From Fimivicinus intestinavium (GTDB lineage Bacteria > Bacillota > Clostridia > Oscillospirales > Acutalibacteraceae): a DNA stretch of 11,696 nucleotides. Shown here in pieces: positions 1-7,810 of the stretch. The translations under genes and the position numbers were made by a program. The notes under the pieces were generated by a model that was not told the origin of the DNA, made no database searches, and saw only the letters and a list, made by a program, of their open reading frames with translations. Every line of letters starts with the position of its first letter. The first letter of the stretch is position 1. The stretch lies in NCBI GenBank assembly GCA_018715765.1, contig DVKY01000014.1:1-11696 (forward strand), read 5' to 3'.

Positions 1-2533
1 AAATATGGCTGAAAATCAAAAAATCAAGATGCGTTGCGTTATTCGCCGCATATCTTTGCTCGGCTTCGTTCATTAGGTTCCAATTTCGAATTAGAGCATT
101 GAGTGGTTGATGGCAAACGACCCCGCACTCATTTATACCCATTTCGATCAATGTTTCAGTTATCAATGTATAAATTAGATTCTCAGAGTCATATTCAGAT
201 ACTTTTTTGTATTTTTTTAGATAGGTAAGCCGGCGTTCCGTATACTGGCTATATAAATAATCAAAAATTGAATACACTTTGCTCTCGCTAACTGAAAAAT
301 TTTGATACTCTGCATAAGCAACTAAATCCCCTATATTGCTTCCCTCAGGTAACCGGCTACTGGAAATAACAACCCACAACTCTTTTCTCGCTCTGGAAAC
401 TGCCACATTCAACAAATAGGGATCGTCAGCAAAAGCTGTTATTTTATTATCAACAGTTGTCAGGATAATGGCCTCCTTCTCCCGCCCCTGAAATTTATGC
501 ACCGTTGCAACGTCAATATGTTTATCGGGAACCTGCCTTTTCATCGCATTAACCTGATCATTATATGGTGCAATTATTCCTATCTCTTCCGGCAGACAAT
601 CAATTTTAGGCAAAATCTCTCCGGATATTACGTCTATTTGGCGTTGATTAAAATGGCCTCTCGCATGATCTCCCTCTACTGTCTTGACAACAGACAATGT
701 GTTCTTCTCCCCATTATCTTCCGTCATGATAATCAACTCATTGTTATAAAATTTTTGATTGCAAAATGCAATAATTTTGGGGTGACAACGGTAATGCTCC
801 CGCAGAAGCACCTTGGGGGCATACGGAATCATTTCACATATCGATTGCAAAAAACTCCTGTGTGCAAAGCTGTAGCCCTTAGGAATGCAAAATGTATCAA
901 AAATTGCATCCGCACGTTTCACATCACTCTCACTGACAACATTTTGCAACTGCTTGGAATCGCCCACAATCACCGCACAGCGAGCATTCGACAATGCCAA
1001 AGCACCCGTCGCAACGTCTACTTGTGACGCCTCATCCACAATGACATAATCAAACACCGCCGATTCTCCAAGGCTACTTCGAGCAGAAAATGTCGTGCTT
1101 AAAACAATCGGATATTCCTTTTGCACCGCCTGCGGCGTTTTCCATAAATCTGATTCTGAAAAAACTCTCCTTTTTCTCGTTTTGCCATACCGGCGGTAAA
1201 GGTTATTGCGGAGGAGTCGCAGGGACATTTCTCTGAACTCGTCGATCAATGTGTTCGCGTTCAGGCTTTTTATCCTTTTTTCCATGGCTTTTCTTTTCTT
1301 ACGGAGTTCCGCTATTTTAGCCTGGTAGAAGGACGCTTGTATGGTCGCAACGACATGATCTATTCCGTTATTATAAAGTGTTCTGCCATAGAAAAAGAAT
1401 ATTATCATTTTAAGAAAAATTGAAAGTGCACGTCCCTGCTCTGCGACATCCTGACACACCACTAATAGCTGCATAATCCACGACGACGGCACGCAAAAGC
1501 GTGCCGTCACTTCGTCTTTGCCAATGGCCTGTAAATATTTTTTAAAATGACGTTGTTCTGTCTTAACATTTCGCAGTTCCTGCTTTACGCCTGCAATTTG
1601 CTCCTGAATTAAGAATATTTTTCCCAGCGCTTCGCCGCAACTTTTCATTCTCTCCATAAACTCTGGTGTATCTGTTTCTTCGTCGTACCAAGATGACAGA
1701 TCAGGATATAGCCCGTTCTGCGAGTCAATAAAATCCTTTTTATTCTCAATTCTGCCGAGCGAAGCAACAACAAAATCCATCTGATATTGCGAGGATGCAA
1801 GCTTTTGATAAATATTTTGGATCGCAGCATTATTGTTGGAAACAATCTGTGCCGTTTTACCCAGCACAAGCAGATTAGCCATCACATTTAAAATTGTCTG
1901 TGTTTTTCCTGTACCTGGGGGACCTTCAATTACACTGACTTGATTTTCAAGTGCGTTTTTCACCGCCTTAAATTGGCTGGAATTACATCCAAACGGAAAT
2001 ATCGGTACAATTGGCGCAACAGGCTTTAGCTGATAGGCTTTCGGATAGAGATACGCCGCAAGCGCCGTATCCTGTCTGACTGATCCGATTTTTCTATATT
2101 GATTTGAAAGCAACCTCGCGCCATCATCTGTTTTAAGAGGACAAAGCTCTGCGCATTGACGCAAGTATACAAACACATCCTTTGCTTCTGAATAACGCAA
2201 AACGGATTCTATAATTTGCAGTTCGCTCTCTCTATAGTCTTGTTCGCTCTGATCTTCAAATATAACATGCCAATAATTGCATGTTTTATCTTTAAATACA
2301 TAAATTTCGCTGATGCCAAGCAACTCGTACCCTTTATAGGTTATGCACAACAAAAGATGATTCAGTACTTGCGGCTTTCGCAGCCATCTGATATTATCGC
2401 AATGATAGGAATACATCCTACCGTTTTTAAAGGTAAGATCATATTTGTGGGTATATGAGTTGTAACAGCAACTTATAACATCTTTCGTTATAACCTTACC
2501 TTTTGCAATAATCATATTTTTTCTTGTGTCCAT
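1..2533 (-). CDS. SF1 (DNA2/NAM7-like) helicase with C-terminal nuclease-like region, C-terminus cut by window edge
   Basis: An open minus-strand frame of 844 visible residues runs off the left edge. Motifs read in order: Walker A GPPGTGKT (204-211), Walker B VDEAS (D500, E501), motif III GDSKQ (524-528), HYRCHP (580-585), QGRE (682-685) and VSRAR (712-716). Together these define a UvrD/DNA2-type superfamily 1 helicase. Some 290 residues rich in Lys, Glu and Gln, likely coiled coil, separate Walker A from Walker B. Residues 1-180 form a separate N-terminal region. The last visible residues contain HLDFLIF, resembling the start of a DUF2726/PD-(D/E)XK-type nuclease domain; this part is inference. 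The ATG at 2533 is the first in-frame start after an in-frame TGA, with only a weak GGGATGAGGGG before it; an ATG at 2515 is an alternative. Proteins of this type are common in genomic islands and are often suspected of a role in phage defence. The gene is markedly AT-rich compared with its neighbours, which suggests transfer. Confidence 0.88.
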   Translation of the reverse strand, partial: MDTRKNMIIAKGKVITKDVISCCYNSYTHKYDLTFKNGRMYSYHCDNIRWLRKPQVLNHLLLCITYKGYELLGISEIYVFKDKTCNYWHVIFEDQSEQDYRESELQIIESVLRYSEAKDVFVYLRQCAELCPLKTDDGARLLSNQYRKIGSVRQDTALAAYLYPKAYQLKPVAPIVPIFPFGCNSSQFKAVKNALENQVSVIEGPPGTGKTQTILNVMANLLVLGKTAQIVSNNNAAIQNIYQKLASSQYQMDFVVASLGRIENKKDFIDSQNGLYPDLSSWYDEETDTPEFMERMKSCGEALGKIFLIQEQIAGVKQELRNVKTEQRHFKKYLQAIGKDEVTARFCVPSSWIMQLLVVCQDVAEQGRALSIFLKMIIFFFYGRTLYNNGIDHVVATIQASFYQAKIAELRKKRKAMEKRIKSLNANTLIDEFREMSLRLLRNNLYRRYGKTRKRRVFSESDLWKTPQAVQKEYPIVLSTTFSARSSLGESAVFDYVIVDEASQVDVATGALALSNARCAVIVGDSKQLQNVVSESDVKRADAIFDTFCIPKGYSFAHRSFLQSICEMIPYAPKVLLREHYRCHPKIIAFCNQKFYNNELIIMTEDNGEKNTLSVVKTVEGDHARGHFNQRQIDVISGEILPKIDCLPEEIGIIAPYNDQVNAMKRQVPDKHIDVATVHKFQGREKEAIILTTVDNKITAFADDPYLLNVAVSRARKELWVVISSSRLPEGSNIGDLVAYAEYQNFSVSESKVYSIFDYLYSQYTERRLTYLKKYKKVSEYDSENLIYTLITETLIEMGINECGVVCHQPLNALIRNWNLMNEAEQRYAANNATHLDFLIFSHI

Positions 2534-2579
2534 CCCCTCATCCCATTCCCACTGCCGCCATCCTGTTTCTGAGGATTTC

Positions 2580-3146
2580 CTATTTCAACTTTGTAATCCG
2601 GTTTCCCTTCACAAGAAAGGCGTGCTCCGCCAAATCAATGATCGGCCGGTCGTTGAAGGAATCCGTATAAAAATTGTCAACCTTTGCATCCGGGAATCTG
2701 CTCAGCAGGCAGCCCACCTTATTTTCCCGAAAACAGAAACGCGTGATTTCCCCGGTTTTTTCATCCATCTGTGTTCCAATGCAATGCGTTACGCCGATCC
2801 TCCGGCAGATCTCTGCGAGCACGCGCTCCGGGGAGGCGGAGAGGATCACGTCGTCCGGCCGGTGCAGCCGGGCATAAAAAGGCTTGATGTTTTTCATGTG
2901 CGCATCCCAAAAGGCCTGCAAATCCGCGTCAAAATCCGGGATGGTGCGAAAGTACTCCGCCACGCGCGCACCGTAGACGTTGAGCGCCTCCTCAATGCCG
3001 ATCCTCCCCCGTTTATAGCGCACGAGCGCCGCGCCGACCTGAGGCATATACCGCAGCAGGGATTTATCCCGCCGAAGATAATAGAGGAACAAGTCAATTG
3101 CGCTTTCCCCACGGTAAATTGTGTTGTCAAAATCATATACATTCAC
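2580..3146 (-). CDS. HAD-superfamily phosphatase, SerB-like (subfamily IB)
   Basis: A 188-residue soluble protein with all four HAD motifs: DFDNT (nucleophile D5, acid/base D7), Ser103 in LSASP, Lys143, and DSFND (D162, D166). The cap lies between motifs I and II and is mostly helical, as in phosphoserine-phosphatase-like HAD-IB enzymes. The expected reaction is hydrolysis of a small phosphomonoester; the substrate cannot be read from sequence. The start is GTG at 3146, chosen because AGGAGG lies 8 bases upstream and the DFDNT motif follows at once. The gene sits 212 bases after folK and 46 bases before the helicase, all on the same strand. It could supply the missing phosphatase step of folate synthesis, or act on serine phosphate or a lipid or sugar phosphate. 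A long hairpin between it and folK weakens the folate link. Confidence 0.85.
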   Translation of the reverse strand: MNVYDFDNTIYRGESAIDLFLYYLRRDKSLLRYMPQVGAALVRYKRGRIGIEEALNVYGARVAEYFRTIPDFDADLQAFWDAHMKNIKPFYARLHRPDDVILSASPERVLAEICRRIGVTHCIGTQMDEKTGEITRFCFRENKVGCLLSRFPDAKVDNFYTDSFNDRPIIDLAEHAFLVKGNRITKLK

Positions 3147-3254
3147 AACTGCCGCCTCCTTTTGCGCCAGGCGAGCTTTGGCAAGCCCCAGTAAAAGCCC
3201 CTTATTCGCTTTTTTGAAAACGGTCGCCGCCGGGAGGGAAAACTGCCGCCTTTC

Positions 3255-3328
3255 AAAAATACCGCTTCCCCGCTCAAGCCGTGGCTGCCTATGGCATACC
3301 CTCGCCCCAGCATGGATGCGGTATTTTC
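3255..3328 (-). terminator. Long imperfect hairpin after folK, candidate terminator
   Basis: On the minus strand AAAATACCGCATCC (3327-3314) is followed 44 bases later by GGAAGCGGTATTTT (3269-3256). The arms match at 13 of 14 positions, and the descending arm ends in a five-base T run. A smaller TGCC-ATA-GGCA hairpin sits inside the loop. Position just after folK and the T run suggest transcription termination or attenuation before the HAD gene. The long loop and short T run make it weaker than a textbook terminator; it could instead be a structured repeat. Confidence 0.45.
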
Positions 3329-3358
3329 GTTCCTATGTATCCTTCCAAGCGGCGCAGC

Positions 3359-3850
3359 CTACAGCGCCAGTTCCTCCTGCACCCGTTCCACTCCGGCCGA
3401 GCCGATCTCTTTGAGATGCGGCGCAAAATAAAGGCCGGGCGCACGGCCGGAGGGATACAGATCCATGAGCGGCACCATCACAAACGCCCGCTCCAAAATC
3501 CGCGGATGCGGAAGCGTCAGTTCAAAGGAATCTGAACGCATCCCCTCATAGAGCAAAAGATCCAGGTCTAAAACGCGCGGCCCGTTCTTGACCGTCCGCT
3601 CCCGGCCAAAGGCAGCCTCAATTCCAAGGCAGCCCCCCAACAGCGCCATAGGCGAAAGATCTGTTTCCACCATTAAATTGGCATTGAGAAATGGGCCCTG
3701 CTCCGCGTAACCAACCGGCTCTGTTTCATACAAATGGGAGGCGTTCACCACCTTTGTCCTGGGCAGAAGGGCAATCGCCTTCACCGCGCGGTTGAGCGTA
3801 TCCAGCCGATCCCCCAGGTTAGAGCCCATCCCGATAATTGCTGTATTCAA
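3359..3850 (-). CDS. folK: 2-amino-4-hydroxy-6-hydroxymethyldihydropteridine pyrophosphokinase (HPPK)
   Basis: A 163-residue cytosolic enzyme that transfers pyrophosphate from ATP to 6-hydroxymethyl-7,8-dihydropterin, giving the substrate of FolP. Family signatures are intact: GSNLGDR (9-15), YETEPVG (41-47), R83 and R85, the NGPRVLDLDLLLY block with R92, D95 and D97 (the Mg-binding aspartates fall at the same numbers as in E. coli HPPK), and LPHPR...ERAFV (H115, R121). The start is TTG at 3850, overlapping the folB stop as TTGA and preceded by GGGGGAGGAAG at good spacing, so translation is probably coupled to folB. It is the last gene of the folate operon. Length is normal for the family. 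Confidence 0.96.
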   Translation of the reverse strand: MNTAIIGMGSNLGDRLDTLNRAVKAIALLPRTKVVNASHLYETEPVGYAEQGPFLNANLMVETDLSPMALLGGCLGIEAAFGRERTVKNGPRVLDLDLLLYEGMRSDSFELTLPHPRILERAFVMVPLMDLYPSGRAPGLYFAPHLKEIGSAGVERVQEELAL

Positions 3851-4215
3851 TCCTGCTTCCTCCCCCTGCTTAATTCGACCGCCACATAATCAAAATCCGC
3901 CCGAATCGGGGCGTCCGGCTTTTTCAGCACCACGGTAAGCTGCTGAACCGGCGGATATTCCGCAAATACCGCATCTATGATCCGCTGCGCTGTAAATTCC
4001 AGCAGATCATTTTTATCAGCTTGCAGCACGCGGCGCACGGTCTTTATTATTTTAGCATAACTGACCGTATTTTCCAAGCGATCCGTATTACATGCCCCGC
4101 GCAGATCCAGGCATGCTGTCAGGTCAACCACAAACAGCTGACCCTCCTCCTTCTCCTCGGGATTTACGCCATGGAAGGCAAAAACCCGAAGGCCCCGAAT
4201 CAAAATTTTATCCAT
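3847..4215 (-). CDS. folB: Dihydroneopterin aldolase
   Basis: A 122-residue enzyme that cleaves 7,8-dihydroneopterin to 6-hydroxymethyl-7,8-dihydropterin and glycolaldehyde. Visible signatures: FAFHGVNPEEKEEGQLFVVD (12-31), with the conserved His and the catalytic-type Glu near E20/E21; TVSYAKI (50-56); LLEFTAQRI (71-79); and LKKPDAPI (97-104) with the conserved Lys. The frame is open 14 codons further upstream, but the ATG at 4215 gives the standard N-terminus (MDKILIRGL) and has GGGGGAGG just before it. That start overlaps the folP stop by eight bases (ATGGATAA). The 3' end overlaps folK by four bases. It is an ordinary member of the family and order folP-folB-folK is common in Firmicutes. 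Confidence 0.96.
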   Translation of the reverse strand: MDKILIRGLRVFAFHGVNPEEKEEGQLFVVDLTACLDLRGACNTDRLENTVSYAKIIKTVRRVLQADKNDLLEFTAQRIIDAVFAEYPPVQQLTVVLKKPDAPIRADFDYVAVELSRGRKQD

Positions 4216-5077
4216 ACGCCTCCCCCTTCTCCTCCATTGGCCGGCGATAAATCGCATCGGCCATTTTTGCGCCCTCTACGCATTCTAATACATCATGCAC
4301 ACGAAGGATGTCGCATCCACCCGCGATTGCCGCCGTATTCGCAGCAACCGTGCCAATCACGCGGCGCTCCGCCTGCTCAATTCCCGTTGCCTGGCCAACA
4401 GTGCGTTTACGCGACACACCGATCAGCAGCGCGCTGCCCGGCAGGTGCAACCGCCCCGCTTCCCGCAGCAGCGTCAGATTTTCCTCATAAGCTTTCCCAA
4501 ACCCAATGCCGGGATCAAAGCAAAGCGATTCACACGGGATGCCGCAAGCGGCTGCTTTCTGCGCCATCTCTGCAAAAAAGGCCTGCACATGCGCTACGAC
4601 TCCTCTCGGATAACGCTCTTGCGTGTCAGCCGTGCCGCCGCCGGTGTGCATCAGAATCCAGCCCGCTCTGTGCGTGCAGATCACCTTGGCCATTTCCTCG
4701 TGAAATATCCCGCTGACATCGTTAATGATATGCGCGCCGAGCACCAACGCCCTCTGCGCAACCTGAGGGAAATAGGTATCGATCGAGATCGGGATACGCA
4801 GACGCCCTCGCAGCGCCTCCAACACCGGCTCCAATCGGGCCAGTTCCTGCTCCGGCGAGATTTCCACATGCCCGGGCCGGGTAGACTGGGCGCCGATATC
4901 CAAAATATCCGCTCCCTGCTCCTGCAGCTCAATCGCATGGGCCGCAGCGGCCTCCGGCGCAAGCCATTTACCGCCGTCTGAAAAAGAATCCGGCGTGACG
5001 TTTAAAATTCCCATCGTATAGGTTCGCTCCCCCAGCGGGAAGCAAAAGCCCTCGCCGCAAAACAGCTGCAAATGCAC
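4208..5077 (-). CDS. folP: Dihydropteroate synthase, the sulfonamide target
   Basis: A 289-residue TIM-barrel enzyme that condenses the pyrophosphorylated pterin with p-aminobenzoate to give dihydropteroate. Motifs in order: GILNVTPDSFSDGG (23-36, Mg-binding N26), DIGAQSTRPG (60-69), SIDTY (D100), INDVSG (N119), DPGIGFGK (188-195), GVSRKR (K224) and RVHDV (R259, H261). The first loop reads DIGAQSTRPG, where the usual form is DIGGESTRPG; the residues that contact p-aminobenzoate and sulfa drugs (S65, T66, R67, P68) are kept. The start is GTG at 5077; this leaves the usual 20 or so residues ahead of the first motif, and AGGAAGAAGGAG lies upstream. folE ends 18 bases before it in the same frame. 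Overlaps folB at the 3' end. Confidence 0.96.
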   Translation of the reverse strand: MHLQLFCGEGFCFPLGERTYTMGILNVTPDSFSDGGKWLAPEAAAAHAIELQEQGADILDIGAQSTRPGHVEISPEQELARLEPVLEALRGRLRIPISIDTYFPQVAQRALVLGAHIINDVSGIFHEEMAKVICTHRAGWILMHTGGGTADTQERYPRGVVAHVQAFFAEMAQKAAACGIPCESLCFDPGIGFGKAYEENLTLLREAGRLHLPGSALLIGVSRKRTVGQATGIEQAERRVIGTVAANTAAIAGGCDILRVHDVLECVEGAKMADAIYRRPMEEKGEAYG

Positions 5078-5095
5078 CCTCTCCTTCTTCCTCAG

Positions 5096-5665
5096 TCACA
5101 GAGACCGTTCCCCCCGCAGCAGAGAGAGCACCTCCGCCCGTGTTCTGGCGTCGCTGCGCATGCGCCCACGCAGCGCCGAGGTCTGCGTAAGCGCCCCGGC
5201 AGCCCGCGCGCCCCGCATGGTCATGCAAAGATGCTCTGCCTCCATAATCACGGCCACGCCCTGCGGTGCGAGCTCCTCAAACAGGAAATCCGCCACCTGG
5301 GAAGTCAGCCTCTCCTGCAGCTGCGGCCTTCTGGCAAAGCAATCCACAATCCGTGCAAGCTTGGAAAGCCCAATCACGCGCCCTGTGCTTGGGATATAGG
5401 CAATATGAGCGCGGCCGATAAACGGCAGCAGATGGTGCTCGCACATGGAATACATCGGAATATCCCTTACAATCACCATCTCATCCGTATTTCCCTCCTG
5501 AAACAGCTTCAGATGGCGTTTGGGGTCGTCGCGCAGGCCTGCAAACACCTCTTCATACATGGCCGCTACCCGGCGCGGCGTTTCGATCAGGCCCTCACGG
5601 TCCGGATCCTCCCCGATTGCCAGGAGCAGCTCCCGCACGGCCGCTTCCGCTCTCTTTTTATCCAT
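5096..5665 (-). CDS. folE: GTP cyclohydrolase I (type IA)
   Basis: A 189-residue enzyme opening the folate pathway: GTP to 7,8-dihydroneopterin triphosphate plus formate. The zinc ligands are in place: C75 and H78 in the CEHH motif and C147 in EAEHLCM. Other signatures are ETPRRVAAMYEE (28-39), VIGLSKLARIV (97-107) and RRPQLQERLT (112-121). The start at 5665 gives the standard MDKK...LLLAIGEDPDREG N-terminus and has AAAGGGG six to seven bases upstream; a start six codons earlier has no good ribosome binding site. The start overlaps the stop of the lipoprotein gene by eight bases (ATGGATAA, the same arrangement as folP/folB). Full length, no missing residues. Confidence 0.96.
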   Translation of the reverse strand: MDKKRAEAAVRELLLAIGEDPDREGLIETPRRVAAMYEEVFAGLRDDPKRHLKLFQEGNTDEMVIVRDIPMYSMCEHHLLPFIGRAHIAYIPSTGRVIGLSKLARIVDCFARRPQLQERLTSQVADFLFEELAPQGVAVIMEAEHLCMTMRGARAAGALTQTSALRGRMRSDARTRAEVLSLLRGERSL

Positions 5666-6842
5666 GCGGATCCCCTTTCTCATTCTCTATTGTTTCCAGC
5701 GCCAGTGTCAGCACCCGCATCTCCTCGTTGCTGTGATACTGCACGGCAGTGGTCTGTATGCTTCCCTGCAACGAGAGATTCGCCCGCTCCAGCAGACGGT
5801 AGACGCGCCCATTCGCAATGAGATCCTCCACCGCCGTTTCGTATTCCTCCCGGGAATCGAAGCAAAGCTCCACCCTCCAAATTCCCTCCGCAACCGCCCT
5901 CTCGATCGCCTTCACGATATCCGCGCGGGCCTGCTCGTCATAGCGCGTAAAGGCAAGGCCGTTTCGCACAAAATAATTCGCCCGGGTCGCAGTGCAGCCC
6001 GGCGGTTCCGGTTGAAATTCCAAATGGTTGACGGCAATCTGCTCATCCGTCAGGTTAAAATAAACGTGGCTGGGCCCGAGCTGCTCAAAGCCGGCCGGAT
6101 CATCCCACGTAACATCTACATGATACTTCTCGCCGTCAATGACCGCCACATTCCACATATGCCCTTCCACGCGGCCTTCCGGATCCCGTGCGGAACCGGT
6201 GATCAGATAATTTTCCACACCCGCCTGATTCAGAAGCAGCTGAAACGCACGGGCATAGCCCTCACACACAGCCTCATCCTCCAGCAGGGCGCCCGCAGCG
6301 GTATAGGCCTTCCACGCCCCGGCGCCATCCTGATAGGCACAGTGGGTAACGAGATAATCATGGAAAAACAGCTCCTTTTCATACGCTGTCATCTCCTCCA
6401 CGTTGCCGCATACCTGCGCCGCCTTTTCGAGCATGGCCTGCGTCAATGCGGTGCACTCCTCCACCCCGCATTGATAGGAGGGTTCAAAATAACGCTTCCC
6501 GCCCTGCGTGACCAGCCGGCAGGAGCTGCCCAGGCAGAGGAGCTCCGGGTTGTCATAGGAAACGGCGAGGAACACCTCCAACAGTTCCTCCTTTGTCAGG
6601 GCAGGGATTTCGATCCGCTCCGGATGGCTTTTGATCTGGCGAAAAATGCGGCTGTAGGCATCCTGCCCCTCCTCTGAAAGACGATTATAATAAAAGAACG
6701 CTTTTCCGTGCATTTCCTCTGCGGAGAGGAGCATCCGTCCCGCCTCGGCGGGAGCCTTTGCCGTAGGCGCGCACCCTGATGCAACCAAGAGTGCAAAGAG
6801 GAACAAAGCCAGGCAGGCGCTGCTAGAAAATGCCTTCTTCAT
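5658..6842 (-). CDS. Lipoprotein with transglutaminase-like (cysteine protease fold) domain
   Basis: A 394-residue exported lipoprotein. The signal peptide has two lysines, a hydrophobic stretch (residues 9-21) and a lipobox VASGC with C24 as the lipidated residue. The core carries a transglutaminase-type catalytic triad: C193 in EAVCEGYARAF, H228 in GHMWNVAV and D243 in YHVDVTWDDP. That is the Clostridial pattern of extracellular transglutaminase-fold proteins, which may cleave or cross-link peptides at the cell surface. The region after about residue 290 has no motif I recognise. The ATG at 6842 overlaps the stop of the upstream LCP gene (ATGA), and the 3' end overlaps folE, so it lies in the middle of one transcription unit. 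Substrate unknown. Confidence 0.88.
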   Translation of the reverse strand: MKKAFSSSACLALFLFALLVASGCAPTAKAPAEAGRMLLSAEEMHGKAFFYYNRLSEEGQDAYSRIFRQIKSHPERIEIPALTKEELLEVFLAVSYDNPELLCLGSSCRLVTQGGKRYFEPSYQCGVEECTALTQAMLEKAAQVCGNVEEMTAYEKELFFHDYLVTHCAYQDGAGAWKAYTAAGALLEDEAVCEGYARAFQLLLNQAGVENYLITGSARDPEGRVEGHMWNVAVIDGEKYHVDVTWDDPAGFEQLGPSHVYFNLTDEQIAVNHLEFQPEPPGCTATRANYFVRNGLAFTRYDEQARADIVKAIERAVAEGIWRVELCFDSREEYETAVEDLIANGRVYRLLERANLSLQGSIQTTAVQYHSNEEMRVLTLALETIENEKGDPHG

Positions 6843-7759
6843 CTGCCTGCGCCCTCTCCTTCTGCGGCCAGCTGTGATGCGGAGTCAACGCGAACGGACG
6901 GCTTACGCTGGCTGGAACGCGCCAGCACCTCCAGATACACCCTGTGATCCGTGTAATCCAGCATGGAGATGTCACTCTCCACCTGATTCACGATCTCCTT
7001 AAAAAGGCTGTCCGCATCCCGCACATTCTCCACGTTAATCAGCTGATCCAGCACGGCGCACAGCATCAGCGACTGCCGTTTAAGCTGCGCCGCCCGGCCT
7101 CCTCCCGTGTATTTCACCCATTTGAGCAGCGTGTCTGCATTCAACGTCTGCTCTCCCGGCTGAAGGCGCAGGGTAAAATCCTCACCGCGGTAGTCAATTT
7201 CGGAGGGGACATCTACCGCGACGCCATTCCCCAACGCCCGCAGCACCGCTTTAAAGCCCTTCTCCGTCGCATAGAGGTACCGATCCGCCCTCACGCCTGT
7301 AGAAGCCTCTACCGCCAGCTGCAGTTCACCAATACCGCCTAACTGATAATGCTCCTCTAGAGACAGGTTGCGGGAGCCTGCCTGCACCCGAGTAGCCGGG
7401 TCTACCATGTAAACAGAAAAAAGCTGCTCATCCATATCGGCGCCCACCAACGCAACCATGTGCAGCGTTTGACCATCGTCTGCGCCGCAGGCAAGTAAAA
7501 AGACTGCGCGCCCGCTGATCTCCGGCAGCAACGATTCGATTGCATCGGAGGGATCTGTGGTCGCAGGGTCCTCTGGCTTCCCGATCATTTTATTCAGATC
7601 AAAGCCCGAACTATAGCCCAAAATGAAAAGGGAAAGGCTTCCAAAAACAATAACAAACGAAAAAAAAGCAAGCAGAAACAGCCTCGTTCTTTTCCTTTTT
7701 TGATCTTCTTCTGTTGTGAATTTTAATGATTTCTTTTTTTCACGGCGAAAACGGCTCAT
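6839..7759 (-). CDS. LCP (LytR-CpsA-Psr) family-like membrane protein, degenerate
   Basis: A 306-residue type II membrane protein: a basic N-terminus (many Lys/Arg in 1-26), one membrane segment (about 27-49), then an extracellular domain. Residues 86-229 follow the LCP layout: a buried strand (VFLLACGADD), a strand ending in VDPATRV where typical LCP proteins have SIPRDT, GGIGELQLAVEASTGVRADRYLYATEKGFKAVLRALG, a VAVDVP strand, LQPGEQTLNAD, and GGGRAAQLKRQ near the position of the usual R..RQ motif. LCP enzymes attach teichoic acids or capsule polymers to peptidoglycan. Several of the phosphate-binding arginines and aspartates seem absent, so catalysis is doubtful. The ATG at 7759 has GGGAGG seven bases upstream. 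It is the first gene of the operon that continues into the folate genes. Confidence 0.75.
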   Translation of the reverse strand: MSRFRREKKKSLKFTTEEDQKRKRTRLFLLAFFSFVIVFGSLSLFILGYSSGFDLNKMIGKPEDPATTDPSDAIESLLPEISGRAVFLLACGADDGQTLHMVALVGADMDEQLFSVYMVDPATRVQAGSRNLSLEEHYQLGGIGELQLAVEASTGVRADRYLYATEKGFKAVLRALGNGVAVDVPSEIDYRGEDFTLRLQPGEQTLNADTLLKWVKYTGGGRAAQLKRQSLMLCAVLDQLINVENVRDADSLFKEIVNQVESDISMLDYTDHRVYLEVLARSSQRKPSVRVDSASQLAAEGEGAGR

Positions 7760-7810
7760 ACGCCCGCCTCCCGTCCGAGCCTTTGTGTCAGGAGCAAAAT
7801 AGTCTTATAC

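Noticed and set aside
497..1027. A 176-codon plus-strand open frame
   Set aside because: It is antisense to the helicase, has no ribosome binding site or recognisable domain, and the minus strand carries intact helicase motifs here.
2526..3194. A 222-codon plus-strand open frame
   Set aside because: It lies opposite the HAD gene, which has all its motifs; the composition is rich in Arg, His and Pro, as expected of a shadow frame.
4021..4981. Two long plus-strand open frames opposite folP and folB
   Set aside because: They are shadows of GC-rich coding sequence with low-complexity Arg/Pro/Ser-rich translations.
5520..6677. A 385-codon plus-strand open frame, longer than several real genes
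   Set aside because: It is antisense to the lipoprotein and folE, both with clear motifs, and lacks a ribosome binding site and any known domain.
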